This document shows positions 50,195 to 58,309 of a DNA stretch of 61,123 nt, one piece after another. The notes under the pieces are model-generated. The model was not told the DNA's origin. It saw nothing but the letters and a program-made list of their open reading frames with translations, and made no database searches. This DNA comes from an uncultured Lachnospiraceae bacterium (GTDB lineage Bacteria; Bacillota; Clostridia; Lachnospirales; Lachnospiraceae). The DNA is taken from assembly GCA_947630295.1 (NCBI GenBank), contig CANRGZ010000004.1, positions 1 through 61,123 of the forward strand. The letters are read 5' to 3'. Every line of letters starts with the position of its first letter. Position 1 is the stretch's first letter. A program made the position numbers and the translations under genes.

Positions 50195-51768
50195 TCCTGA
50201 GCTCCTCCTTCTGGCTTTTCTATATAAAATACATCCAGAATCAGATCGTACAACGCATCTTCGTTGACATAAAATTCATCGTAATGCGGACCTCTGACGG
50301 ATTCTCCCTCCACCTGCAGGATGCTGTCGTCAGCAAAATTCATTGACAGCATTTTTGTAGAAAGATAAACCGCGTCGTCCAGGCTGATATTGGTCACCAT
50401 CTCGCCGGTCAGGCTCTGATACAGTCTGGAAGGCAGCGCAAGATCCGTGCTCACCACCGAAACCGCTTTCCGCATGAAATTCATCAGATACTGTTTCTGC
50501 CGTTCCATACGCTTATTATTGCTGAAATCTTCCTGGCTGTCTCTCCACTGCACGTACTCCAGCGCGGCATTTCCCTTCAGCAGCACCTGATTGCCGACCC
50601 GGAATCTGGAATCCACCGAAGTCATATCTTCCAGTACATTGACTTCCACGCCGCCCACCGTATCATTGATATCCTTGATTGCTTCCATGTTCAAAGCCAC
50701 ATAGGAATGTATGGGCATACCGTGAAACAGTCTGGAGACCGCATCTACCATATTCAGACAGCTCTTTTCCTTTCCGTCGCCGAAAGTATAGGCAAGAGTC
50801 AGATGATTGACGTCGTCGCCCACGTATTCTCCATTGTAGTCATAGGTTTTGATCTCCGTCATGGTATCCCGGGAAATACCGATCAGCTTACATGTTTTGT
50901 CGAGATCATTCATGACAAACAGGAAAATGCTGTCCGCCTGCGTGCTTTCATTAGAAACATGCTCTACCGCCTGAATCTCATCACTGTGCTGATCCACACC
51001 CATAAACAGAATCGTCGTCAGCGCATCATTGTACCGGTACAGCTTTCCGTCGTGCCGGATATAGTTGCCTTCCTCTTCCTCCGCTTCGGGAAGATCCGGT
51101 TCCACGGAGCTGATATTTTTCTGCATGGAAGCCGCACCATTGGTTCTCAGTACATGATAAGTGCCGAACACACCTGCCACGCAGATCAGCAGTACATAGG
51201 CAATGGAAAGAAAAATCCGGACTGCGATCTGATTGGCCCGTTTTTTTCTTTTTTTTCCGCCGTATCTCCATGCTTTGGTAAACAGGCAGCCCAACAGCAG
51301 GCCCAGCAGTGCAAATCCCACAAAGGAAAGCTGAAACGCGGATTTGCGTATCAGTACCTTCGCGGCTTCTGTCACCGTCAAAAAAAGCAGGGTAGCAATC
51401 AGCGGCTGCAGCACTTCTGCTTTCTTTTGTCCCTTTTCATACCATGCAAATAATCTTCCGAGGAAAAAATACAAAATGAATGCCGCTATGCCGAAAACCA
51501 GCATTTCCTCTGTATTTGCCGCATCCGGAAATACGAAGAGTTTCAGCATCAGCAAAAACAGCATATAAACGGCAATCATCAGTATCGCGGTCATCCGGCG
51601 GATACGGATTTTCGTTTCAAATCCCATTTTCAGGCGGGGCGTCAGCCGGTACATCACAAAGGCAATCACCGCCAGCACCAGCAGCATCACATACATCAGT
51701 CCCGGAATTTCCAGCAAACCTTCGGACAGTTCATTCAGCGATGTCAGTATATGCGTTACTCTGCTCAT
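50191..51768 (-). CDS. LCP (LytR-CpsA-Psr) protein with six-helix membrane domain
   Basis: A 525-residue protein. Six transmembrane helices fill residues about 20-215, where most LCP proteins have one. An extracytoplasmic LCP domain (about 250-470) shows TTILFMGVDQ, ADSIFLFVMN, LIGISRDTM and the DTVGGVEVNV and FRVGNQVLLKGNAALEYVQWR segments. LCP enzymes attach undecaprenyl-linked polymers to peptidoglycan. It is followed with a 4-nt overlap by a class B sortase, tying polymer and protein attachment in one unit. Confidence 0.9.
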   Translation of the reverse strand: MSRVTHILTSLNELSEGLLEIPGLMYVMLLVLAVIAFVMYRLTPRLKMGFETKIRIRRMTAILMIAVYMLFLLMLKLFVFPDAANTEEMLVFGIAAFILYFFLGRLFAWYEKGQKKAEVLQPLIATLLFLTVTEAAKVLIRKSAFQLSFVGFALLGLLLGCLFTKAWRYGGKKRKKRANQIAVRIFLSIAYVLLICVAGVFGTYHVLRTNGAASMQKNISSVEPDLPEAEEEEGNYIRHDGKLYRYNDALTTILFMGVDQHSDEIQAVEHVSNESTQADSIFLFVMNDLDKTCKLIGISRDTMTEIKTYDYNGEYVGDDVNHLTLAYTFGDGKEKSCLNMVDAVSRLFHGMPIHSYVALNMEAIKDINDTVGGVEVNVLEDMTSVDSRFRVGNQVLLKGNAALEYVQWRDSQEDFSNNKRMERQKQYLMNFMRKAVSVVSTDLALPSRLYQSLTGEMVTNISLDDAVYLSTKMLSMNFADDSILQVEGESVRGPHYDEFYVNEDALYDLILDVFYIEKPEGGAQE

Positions 51769-51787
51769 CGTTCACCTCATTATTTAT

Positions 51788-51866
51788 CCAAAACGCAGAT
51801 GCACTGCGTTAAAATTGTTCCAAACAAAATGAAACGGTGTAACCTCTCTTGCAAGAGGCTGCACCT
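51788..51866 (-). other. Hairpin-rich leader of the LCP gene
   Basis: On the minus strand upstream of the LCP ATG there is a stem GGTG...CACC around CCTCTTGCAAGAGAGG, then T-rich sequence, then AACGCAG-TGCAT-CTGCGTT. No known riboswitch recognised. It could be the ferredoxin terminator plus an LCP leader. Confidence 0.35.
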
Positions 51867-51885
51867 TTCATCAAAGTCCTTTTTT

Positions 51886-51903
51886 TGCGGTAAAAAAACC
51901 GCA
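51886..51903 (-). terminator. Possible ferredoxin terminator
   Basis: A short TGCGGT/ACCGCA stem with a T-run in the loop, 33 nt after the ferredoxin stop. Weak evidence. Confidence 0.4.
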
Positions 51904-51935
51904 TGTTTTGTCGGCTGTATGTATCGTTTCGCGAT

Positions 51936-52106
51936 TTATGCTTCAGCGATCGCCTCTACCGGGCATCCTGCTGCACAGAAACCGCAGTCGATGCAGACAT
52001 CCGGGTTGATCTCAAACTTGCCGTCGCCCTCTGCAATTGCCTCTACAGGACAGCCTGCCGCACAGGCGCCGCAGCTGATACATTCATCACTGATTTTGTA
52101 TGCCAT
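51936..52106 (-). CDS. 2[4Fe-4S] ferredoxin
   Basis: A 56-residue clostridial-type ferredoxin. Two CxxCxxCxxxCP motifs (CISCGACAAGCP and CIDCGFCAAGCP) make an internal duplication; both clusters are complete. AAGGAGG precedes the ATG at 52106. It carries low-potential electrons, for example for pyruvate:ferredoxin oxidoreductase or hydrogenase. Confidence 0.96.
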   Translation of the reverse strand: MAYKISDECISCGACAAGCPVEAIAEGDGKFEINPDVCIDCGFCAAGCPVEAIAEA

Positions 52107-52199
52107 AATAAAATCCTCCTTGTGTTATTCGTATATCAAATAAACTTTTTACCATCATAATGCAAACACCATGGAAATGCAAGCTTTTTCTTGGAATCT

Positions 52200-53558
52200 T
52201 TATAAGGTACCGGCAGGTGCTGCCGGATTCCGCGCAAGATCCACAAATTTCGTATACTGGGGCAGCCACACCAGTTCCACTGTCCCGGTGGGCCCGCTTC
52301 GCTGCTTTGCGATAATCACTTCCGCAATGTTTTTCTTATCGGTATCCTTTACGTAATAATCTTCTCTGTACAGAAACATCACCACGTCCGCATCCTGTTC
52401 AATGGCGCCCGACTCCCGCAGATCAGAAAGCATCGGGCGCTTGTCGTCCCGCTTTTCCACCGCACGGGACAGCTGAGACAGTGCAATCACGGGAATATCC
52501 AGTTCCCGGGCAATTTCCTTCAGGTCCCTGGATATTTCGGAGATTTCCTGCTGTCTGGAATCCGACCGCCTGCTGGAAGCCATCAGCTGCAGATAATCAA
52601 TGATAATCAGTCCCAGATCCGGATTTTCCAGTTTATATTTTCTGCATCTGGAACGCAGCTGCGTCGGGTTGATACCGGGGGTATCATCCAGAATGATCCG
52701 GGATTCCGAAATGTTTTTCGCACTCTCCAGAAAGCTTTTCCACTCCGACGAATCCAGCCGGCCCACCCGGATTTTCTGGCTGTCCACTCTGGATTCCATC
52801 GAAACCAGCCGGCTGCCCAGCTGTACGCTGGACATTTCCAGTGAAAAGATGGCCACCGGGATTTTTTTCTTCACTGCCACATACTGGGCAATATTCAGCG
52901 CCAGAGCAGTCTTGCCCATGGAAGGTCTTGCTGCAATCAAAATCAGGTCCGACTTCTGAAAGCCTGCAGTTTTATAATCCAGATCGCTGAACCCGCTGGG
53001 CACGCCTGTGACCGAGCCCTGGGCCTGGGCCGCGCTGTTGGTCCGGTGCAGCACTTCCATCATGATCTGCCGGATGTCCTGATGTTCTTTCAGGGAGCCG
53101 GTCTGGGCCAGCTGAAAGATTTTCTTTTCCGCTTCTTCCATCAGGTCCTTCGTTTCCTCCCTGTCGGAATAGCACCGGGCAGAAATGTCCTCTGTGATCT
53201 TCAGCAGGCTGCGCAGAATCGATTTGTCTTTGACGATTTCCGCATAATAGGAAATGTTGGCGCTGGTAGGTACCGACCCCACCAGATCCGCCAGGTATTC
53301 CAGATTGCCAAGTTCCGGAGGAACGTCCTTTTTCCGCAGTTCACTCTGCAGAATGACCGGATCCACCGCCTTTCCGGCGCTGTAAAGTTCCACCATAGTT
53401 TCAAACAGCACTCCGTAGGAACGGTTGTAAAAATCCTCTGCCTGCAGGATATCCATTGCAGCCAGAATCGCATCGGGATTGAGCATCATGGAGCCGATCA
53501 CAGACTGTTCCGCCTCTCTGTCGTGCGGAATCACTTTTCTGATATCTGTTGTGTCCAT
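52200..53558 (-). CDS. dnaB: Replicative DNA helicase DnaB
   Basis: A 452-residue hexameric replication helicase. The N-terminal helical domain (PHDREAEQSVIGSMM) and C-terminal RecA-like domain with Walker A ARPSMGKTA, Walker B LIIIDYLQLM and the DLRESGAIEQDADV motif are intact. It is 13 nt after rplI, the usual Firmicutes order. Confidence 0.97.
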   Translation of the reverse strand: MDTTDIRKVIPHDREAEQSVIGSMMLNPDAILAAMDILQAEDFYNRSYGVLFETMVELYSAGKAVDPVILQSELRKKDVPPELGNLEYLADLVGSVPTSANISYYAEIVKDKSILRSLLKITEDISARCYSDREETKDLMEEAEKKIFQLAQTGSLKEHQDIRQIMMEVLHRTNSAAQAQGSVTGVPSGFSDLDYKTAGFQKSDLILIAARPSMGKTALALNIAQYVAVKKKIPVAIFSLEMSSVQLGSRLVSMESRVDSQKIRVGRLDSSEWKSFLESAKNISESRIILDDTPGINPTQLRSRCRKYKLENPDLGLIIIDYLQLMASSRRSDSRQQEISEISRDLKEIARELDIPVIALSQLSRAVEKRDDKRPMLSDLRESGAIEQDADVVMFLYREDYYVKDTDKKNIAEVIIAKQRSGPTGTVELVWLPQYTKFVDLARNPAAPAGTL

Positions 53559-53571
53559 ATTTCCTCCGGAT

Positions 53572-54018
53572 TTACTCTGCTCTCAGTTTGACTTTCAGCA
53601 CGGCGCTGACTTTCGGGTGTATTTTCACTCTGCATTCGTATTCACCGGTGCTTTTCATATTTTCCGCCAGCTGCAGCTTCTTTTTGTCAATTTCCAGGCT
53701 GTATTTCTTTTTCACCGCTTCCGCCACTTCTTTGGCAGAAATAGAGCCGAACAGCTTGCCGTTTTCCCCGACCTTCACCGGTATGGAAAGATTCATCGCT
53801 TCAATCTTTTCTTTCAGCTGCAGCGCTTCCGCATACCGTTCTTCTTCCATCCGATGTTCTTCCGCCTGTCTTTTTTCCATCGCCTTTATGTTGCCCGGCG
53901 TCGCTTCTACCCCCAGTTTTTTTGGCAGAATATAATTTCTGGCATAGCCGTCGTTGACATTGACGATCGTATCTCTCTTTCCAAGTGTTTTAATGTCTTC
54001 CAATAAAATAATTTTCAC
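53572..54018 (-). CDS. rplI: 50S ribosomal protein L9
   Basis: 148 residues, normal length. N-terminal MKIILLEDIKTLGKRDTIVNVNDGYARNYILP signature split by the central helix; C-terminal domain follows. Its ATG overlaps the gdpP stop by 4 nt, so translation is coupled. Confidence 0.97.
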   Translation of the reverse strand: MKIILLEDIKTLGKRDTIVNVNDGYARNYILPKKLGVEATPGNIKAMEKRQAEEHRMEEERYAEALQLKEKIEAMNLSIPVKVGENGKLFGSISAKEVAEAVKKKYSLEIDKKKLQLAENMKSTGEYECRVKIHPKVSAVLKVKLRAE

Positions 54019-56033
54019 TGCTCTTTCCTCTCTTTCATCAGCTGATCTACTGCTTCCTCAATCATCGTCTTTGCCTCTGCAATCGTGCAGTTTTTAAGCT
54101 GTGCACCGGCTGTGGTGCTGTGTCCGCCGCCGCCGAGACGTTCCATAATGATCTGGACATTGATATCCTCCGAACGGGCGCTTACATAAATCTGTCCCTT
54201 ATACGGCGTCAGAACAAAAGATGCCTTGATTCCGATGATATTCAGCAGTTCGTCCGCCGCCTGCGCCCCCACAATGGTGGGGCTTTCCAGTTCTTCATTC
54301 TCACATACGCCGATGGCAAACTGCTCCTGATACACTTCCGTATGCAGTACGATTTCCGCCTTGGATTTATAAGTCTTCATATCTTCTCTGAGCATCTGCC
54401 GCACACGGGTCACATCCGCGCCGTTTCTCCGCAGATAGGCCGCGGCTTCAAAGGTCCGCACCCCGGTTTTACTCATGAAGTTGTGGGTATCGATGACAAT
54501 GCCCGCATAGAGACAGTCGGCGTCGGCCCTCTGAATACGGATATTTTCGTCGAAATACGGCAGCATTTCCGTAATCATCTCACACACCGAAGACGCATAG
54601 GGCTCGATATATGCCAGAATCGAATTTCGAATTCTGTCCGCCCCCAGCCTGTGATGATCGAAGACCACCACATTTCTGGCCTGCTCCAGCAGCTGCGGGC
54701 ACTCGCAAAGAGAACTCTTGTTGGTATCCACCACAACCACCAGGCTTTCCGGCGTAATTTCCGCCCGGGCCGCATCACCGGTCAGGAAAATTTCTTTTTC
54801 ATTCTTATATAAATCCAGAAACGGCTTCATTCCGGAAGGCACGCTGTCGATCACCACATTGGCCTTTTTGCCGAACACCGTATCGATAGCACGGTACAGT
54901 CCGATGGCCGCGCCAAAAGCATCAATATCAATCATGGAATGTCCCATGATAAAAATATGTTCGGAATTCTGCACCAGTTCCCGGAAAGCCTGGGCCTTAA
55001 CTCTTGCCTTCACCCGGGTATTCCGGTTCATCTGGGAAGTGGCGCCGCCGTAATAAGCCTGTTCCGTGGGCGACTTGATGACGGCCTGGTCGCCGCCTCT
55101 GCCCAGGGCGATCTCAATGGCTGCCCTTGCCAGATTCATGGTCTCCGCATAGCTTCCGGCGTCAATGCCGAATCCCATGCTGATGGTGACCGAAATGTCG
55201 TCCCCGATATTCACCGTTTTGATTTCCGAAAGCAGGGTAAAGCGTTCCTCCTGCAGATGCTTGAAATTCTTGGCCTTCAGGATAATCATGAATTTATCCT
55301 TATCCATTTTCCGGACAATGCCGTCTTCCGCGTTGAAATATTTTTTGATCTTCCGTTCCAGCAGCGCAGACAGCAGGGATGTTTTTACATCCTCCATCGT
55401 GCTTAAGGTCTCATCGTAATTGTCCAGATAAATCAGGCCGAAGACCATTTTCTGATCTTCTACTTCCGTTTTGTAGCGGAAAAATTCCGTTTTATCATAA
55501 AACACCAGACTGATCAGCCCGCCGTCGATGGACACTTCCTCCGCCGGCGCTTCAAACCCCAGCCGTTCCATCTGCACCGAATAAATCTTATCCTCTGCCT
55601 GCACCGTTACTTCGGCTTTGTCCTGCAGCTGTTCGATCAGCGTTTCGTCAAATTCCGGAATGAGGGATGAAATGCCCCCGTGAAAATTGCTTTCCTGATG
55701 AAACTCTGCCTTCGCGTCATCATTCATCCAGAACACGCCGCCTTCCTCATCCAGCAGGATATAGGGCAGGGCCAGCTCCTGGATCAGCCGCTTCTGCACC
55801 TGTCCGTACTGGGTCGCCATGTCCAGGATTTCATCGAAAAATGCTTCCTTCCGTCTGAGGCAGTTGAAAATAATGGCCAGCAGGTACAGCAGGATCACGC
55901 CGGTGATCGCCATGGCCACGTGCATGTTGTGCAGCATAAAATAAGCATCCACCAGAATCATCAGCAGCGCCGCCAGAATCGGCCATAAAAAATTTCTGTT
56001 GAATTGATCGTCCAGTCCGTATTTTTTATTCAC
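54015..56033 (-). CDS. gdpP: Cyclic-di-AMP phosphodiesterase GdpP (YybT)
   Basis: A 672-residue enzyme that hydrolyses c-di-AMP, tying potassium and wall homeostasis to the replication/ribosome locus. Two N-terminal helices, a PAS domain (about 80-150), a degenerate GGDEF domain (about 170-305) and a DHH-DHHA1 phosphodiesterase (about 345-665) with MGHSMIDIDAFGAA, VVVDTN, FDHHRLGAD and GGGGHSTTAG. ATG at 56033. A terminator separates it from rpsR. Confidence 0.96.
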   Translation of the reverse strand: MNKKYGLDDQFNRNFLWPILAALLMILVDAYFMLHNMHVAMAITGVILLYLLAIIFNCLRRKEAFFDEILDMATQYGQVQKRLIQELALPYILLDEEGGVFWMNDDAKAEFHQESNFHGGISSLIPEFDETLIEQLQDKAEVTVQAEDKIYSVQMERLGFEAPAEEVSIDGGLISLVFYDKTEFFRYKTEVEDQKMVFGLIYLDNYDETLSTMEDVKTSLLSALLERKIKKYFNAEDGIVRKMDKDKFMIILKAKNFKHLQEERFTLLSEIKTVNIGDDISVTISMGFGIDAGSYAETMNLARAAIEIALGRGGDQAVIKSPTEQAYYGGATSQMNRNTRVKARVKAQAFRELVQNSEHIFIMGHSMIDIDAFGAAIGLYRAIDTVFGKKANVVIDSVPSGMKPFLDLYKNEKEIFLTGDAARAEITPESLVVVVDTNKSSLCECPQLLEQARNVVVFDHHRLGADRIRNSILAYIEPYASSVCEMITEMLPYFDENIRIQRADADCLYAGIVIDTHNFMSKTGVRTFEAAAYLRRNGADVTRVRQMLREDMKTYKSKAEIVLHTEVYQEQFAIGVCENEELESPTIVGAQAADELLNIIGIKASFVLTPYKGQIYVSARSEDINVQIIMERLGGGGHSTTAGAQLKNCTIAEAKTMIEEAVDQLMKERKEQ

Positions 56034-56128
56034 GAAATTTTCTTCCTTTATCCTGAAAAATCGCCGCCGGGACTGTCGTCTTACGGCAGCTTTTTTCTAT
56101 CATACCATATTTTTTCCGGTTCGTAAAT

Positions 56129-56163
56129 GAAAAAAGGCTTCGCGGCAGCCCGCAAAGCCTTTC
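56129..56163 (-). terminator. Terminator after rpsR
   Basis: A hairpin with AAAGGCTT/AAGCCTTT and GCGG/CCGC arms and a T-run on the minus strand. gdpP downstream therefore needs read-through or its own start. Confidence 0.82.
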
Positions 56164-56188
56164 TCTGTTTTGTTTTTGTCAATGCGCC

Positions 56189-56449
56189 TTATTCGGCTAC
56201 ATACGGCATAATTGCCACGTGACGCGCACGCTTGATGGCGATGGTCAGCGCTCTCTGATGCTTTGCGCAGTTGCCTGTAATTCTTCTCGGAAGGATCTTG
56301 CCTCTTTCCGAAACAAATTTTTTCAGCTTGTTCACGTCTTTATAATCGATTACATTGTCTTTGCCGCAGAAAATACATACTTTTCTCTTTCTGCGGACTA
56401 CCTTTCTTCTCACGGGAGCTTCAGGCTTTTCATTTTTTTCTGCTGCCAT
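56189..56449 (-). CDS. rpsR: 30S ribosomal protein S18
   Basis: 86 residues. The core [19 protein letters not shown] matches S18. The N-terminal CIFC plus a later NCAKHQ form the zinc-containing variant of the protein. Third gene of rpsF-ssb-rpsR. Confidence 0.97.
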   Translation of the reverse strand: MAAEKNEKPEAPVRRKVVRRKRKVCIFCGKDNVIDYKDVNKLKKFVSERGKILPRRITGNCAKHQRALTIAIKRARHVAIMPYVAE

Positions 56450-56503
56450 AAGGGCTACCTCCTAAATAAATGTGACGGAACATCCGTCCTCAGATTTCTT
56501 TGA

Positions 56504-56953
56504 TTAATTAAACGGCAGTTCTTCATCGATACCGTCCGGGATATTCATGAATCCGCTGTCAGCCTCCGGTGCAGCCGCCGTAAAGGAACCGGACCCATAC
56601 TCTGTCCGGCTGCCCCTGCTGCTGTCCGCGTTTTTGCTCTCGGCAAATTCCTGATCTTCTACAATTACATCCGTGGTATAGACCTTCTGTCCGTCTCTGT
56701 TGGTATAGCTTCCGGTCTGGATCCTGCCGGTCACGAGCATCTTCATGCCCTGATGCAGGTACTTTTCCGCGAACTCCGCGCTTCTGCCGAAAGCAACACA
56801 GGAAATAAAATCCGCTGTCTGTGTATCGGAATCTCTCTTAAACCGCCGGTCCACCGCCAGTGTGTATCTGGCCACCGCCGTTGCATTTTCTCCCTGACTG
56901 TAGCGGATATCCGGATCCCTTGTCAGTCTACCCATCAACATTACTTTGTTCAT
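56504..56953 (-). CDS. ssb: Single-stranded DNA-binding protein
   Basis: 149 residues. N-terminal OB fold (MNKVMLMGRLTRDPDIRY), a Gly/Ser/Ala-rich linker and the acidic tail ending DEELPFN that docks partner proteins. Lies 18 nt after rpsF. Confidence 0.97.
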   Translation of the reverse strand: MNKVMLMGRLTRDPDIRYSQGENATAVARYTLAVDRRFKRDSDTQTADFISCVAFGRSAEFAEKYLHQGMKMLVTGRIQTGSYTNRDGQKVYTTDVIVEDQEFAESKNADSSRGSRTEYGSGSFTAAAPEADSGFMNIPDGIDEELPFN

Positions 56954-56971
56954 ACGACACCTCTCCTGTTT

Positions 56972-57259
56972 TTATGCTTCTTTTTTCACACACAGGTATC
57001 GAATCACATGATCCATAATGGACATCACTTTTTCAAGCTCGTTCGGACATGTTGTGTCAGACTCAAAAGAAACGAAGTAATAGAACGCTTCCTGCATCTT
57101 CTGGATCTCATAGGCAAGGCGTTTCTTGCCCCATTCCTCGACGCCGGTAACGGTTCCGCCAAAACGCTCGATATAGCCTTTTACCTTTTCGATGGTCGCG
57201 GCCCTTACCTCATCTTCCACCTTTGAACTGATCACAACAGCTAATTCGTATTGATTCAT
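56972..57259 (-). CDS. rpsF: 30S ribosomal protein S6
   Basis: 95 residues with the ELAVVIS start and the VTGVEEWGKKRLAYEI segment of S6. First gene of the operon, with GGAGGAAC before the ATG. Confidence 0.97.
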   Translation of the reverse strand: MNQYELAVVISSKVEDEVRAATIEKVKGYIERFGGTVTGVEEWGKKRLAYEIQKMQEAFYYFVSFESDTTCPNELEKVMSIMDHVIRYLCVKKEA

Positions 57260-57278
57260 GCTGTTTGTTCCTCCTTTT

Positions 57279-57306
57279 GGACTTCCGGCCCTTCATCTGT
57301 GTGAAG
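57279..57306 (-). promoter_or_regulatory. Candidate S6:S18 autoregulatory leader site
   Basis: In the rpsF leader two small hairpins occur on minus: CTTCA/TGAAG, then GGGC-CGGAA-GTCC exposing a CCG. A CCG-bearing leader structure is the known S6:S18 binding element in many bacteria. The match is partial. Confidence 0.3.
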
Positions 57307-57333
57307 AGCAAGGATTTTTACTTACAGGTTGCT

Positions 57334-57362
57334 ATTATAAAATAAATTGAAACAGATTGCAA
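57334..57362 (-). promoter_or_regulatory. Promoter of rpsF-ssb-rpsR
   Basis: TTGCAA, 17 bases, perfect TATAAT on the minus strand, about 75 nt before the rpsF ATG. Confidence 0.78.
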
Positions 57363-57406
57363 GAATTATTTATTCCGACCGAATACCTCGATCTGGGTCA
57401 GGACCA

Positions 57407-58270
57407 TTACCGCAGATCTCTCATTGCCACAGCGTCCATATCGTCAAAGGCCTGATTTTCACCTGCCATGCCCCAGATAAAGGTGTAGCACTGGGTTCCG
57501 GAACCGGCATGAACCGACCAGCTGGGGGAAATCACCGCTTCTTCGTTGCGCATCACGATATGCCTTGTTTCCGTGGGTTCTCCCATATAATGCATAACAA
57601 AGGCATCTTCGGGAATATTAAAATAAAGATAGACTTCCATTCTGCGGTCGTGGGTATGGCAGGGCATGGTATTCCATACGCTGCCGGGCATCAGGGCCGT
57701 CATGCCCATGACCAGCTGGCAGCTTTCCACCTGTCCGGGCAGAATGTATTTGTTGATAACCCGGTGGTTGGATTCCTCCAGGCTGCCGCACTCCACCTTG
57801 TTTTCCTCTTTGATAATCACAACGCCCTCCGCAGGCGTTCCTTCCCTTTTGATCAGGACGGTGGGATAGCTGGTATGCGCCGGCGTGCTGTTGAAATAAA
57901 ACTTCGCGGGGCAGGCAGCGTCTGCACTCTTAAAACGGATATCCTTTGCTCCCATGCCGATGTACATACCGTCTTTCGGCGCCACTTCGTAATCTTTGCC
58001 GTCCACCGTCACGGTGCCGCAGCCGCCGATGTTGATGATGCCCATCTCCCGTCTCTGCAGGAAATAATCCGCCCGCAGTTCGTCTCCTGCCGTCAGCGCC
58101 AGCGTCTTCTGCGCCGGTACGGCCGCGCCGGTAATGATCCGGTCGATATGGCTGTAAACCATTTTGATTGCATCGGGGACAAACAGTCCCTGAATCAGGA
58201 ACTCCTCCCGCAGCCTTTCCGTTGTATAATATTTCACGTCCTTCGGTGACGCCGCTGTTCTTAATTCCAT
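57407..58270 (-). CDS. kduI: 5-dehydro-4-deoxy-D-glucuronate isomerase
   Basis: Isomerises the unsaturated-uronate product of pectin or glycosaminoglycan lyases. 287 residues, cupin fold, with metal ligands in MPCHTHDRRMEVY and the C-terminal segment PSWSVHAGSGTQCYTFIWGM typical of KduI. It lies 39 nt after a solute-binding lipoprotein gene, suggesting uronate or oligouronide uptake. kduD and other pathway genes are not in the window. Confidence 0.95.
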   Translation of the reverse strand: MELRTAASPKDVKYYTTERLREEFLIQGLFVPDAIKMVYSHIDRIITGAAVPAQKTLALTAGDELRADYFLQRREMGIINIGGCGTVTVDGKDYEVAPKDGMYIGMGAKDIRFKSADAACPAKFYFNSTPAHTSYPTVLIKREGTPAEGVVIIKEENKVECGSLEESNHRVINKYILPGQVESCQLVMGMTALMPGSVWNTMPCHTHDRRMEVYLYFNIPEDAFVMHYMGEPTETRHIVMRNEEAVISPSWSVHAGSGTQCYTFIWGMAGENQAFDDMDAVAMRDLR

Positions 58271-58309
58271 GGCATTTTTCTCCTTTTTTCTGCCTGCGGC
58301 AGTTATTTT

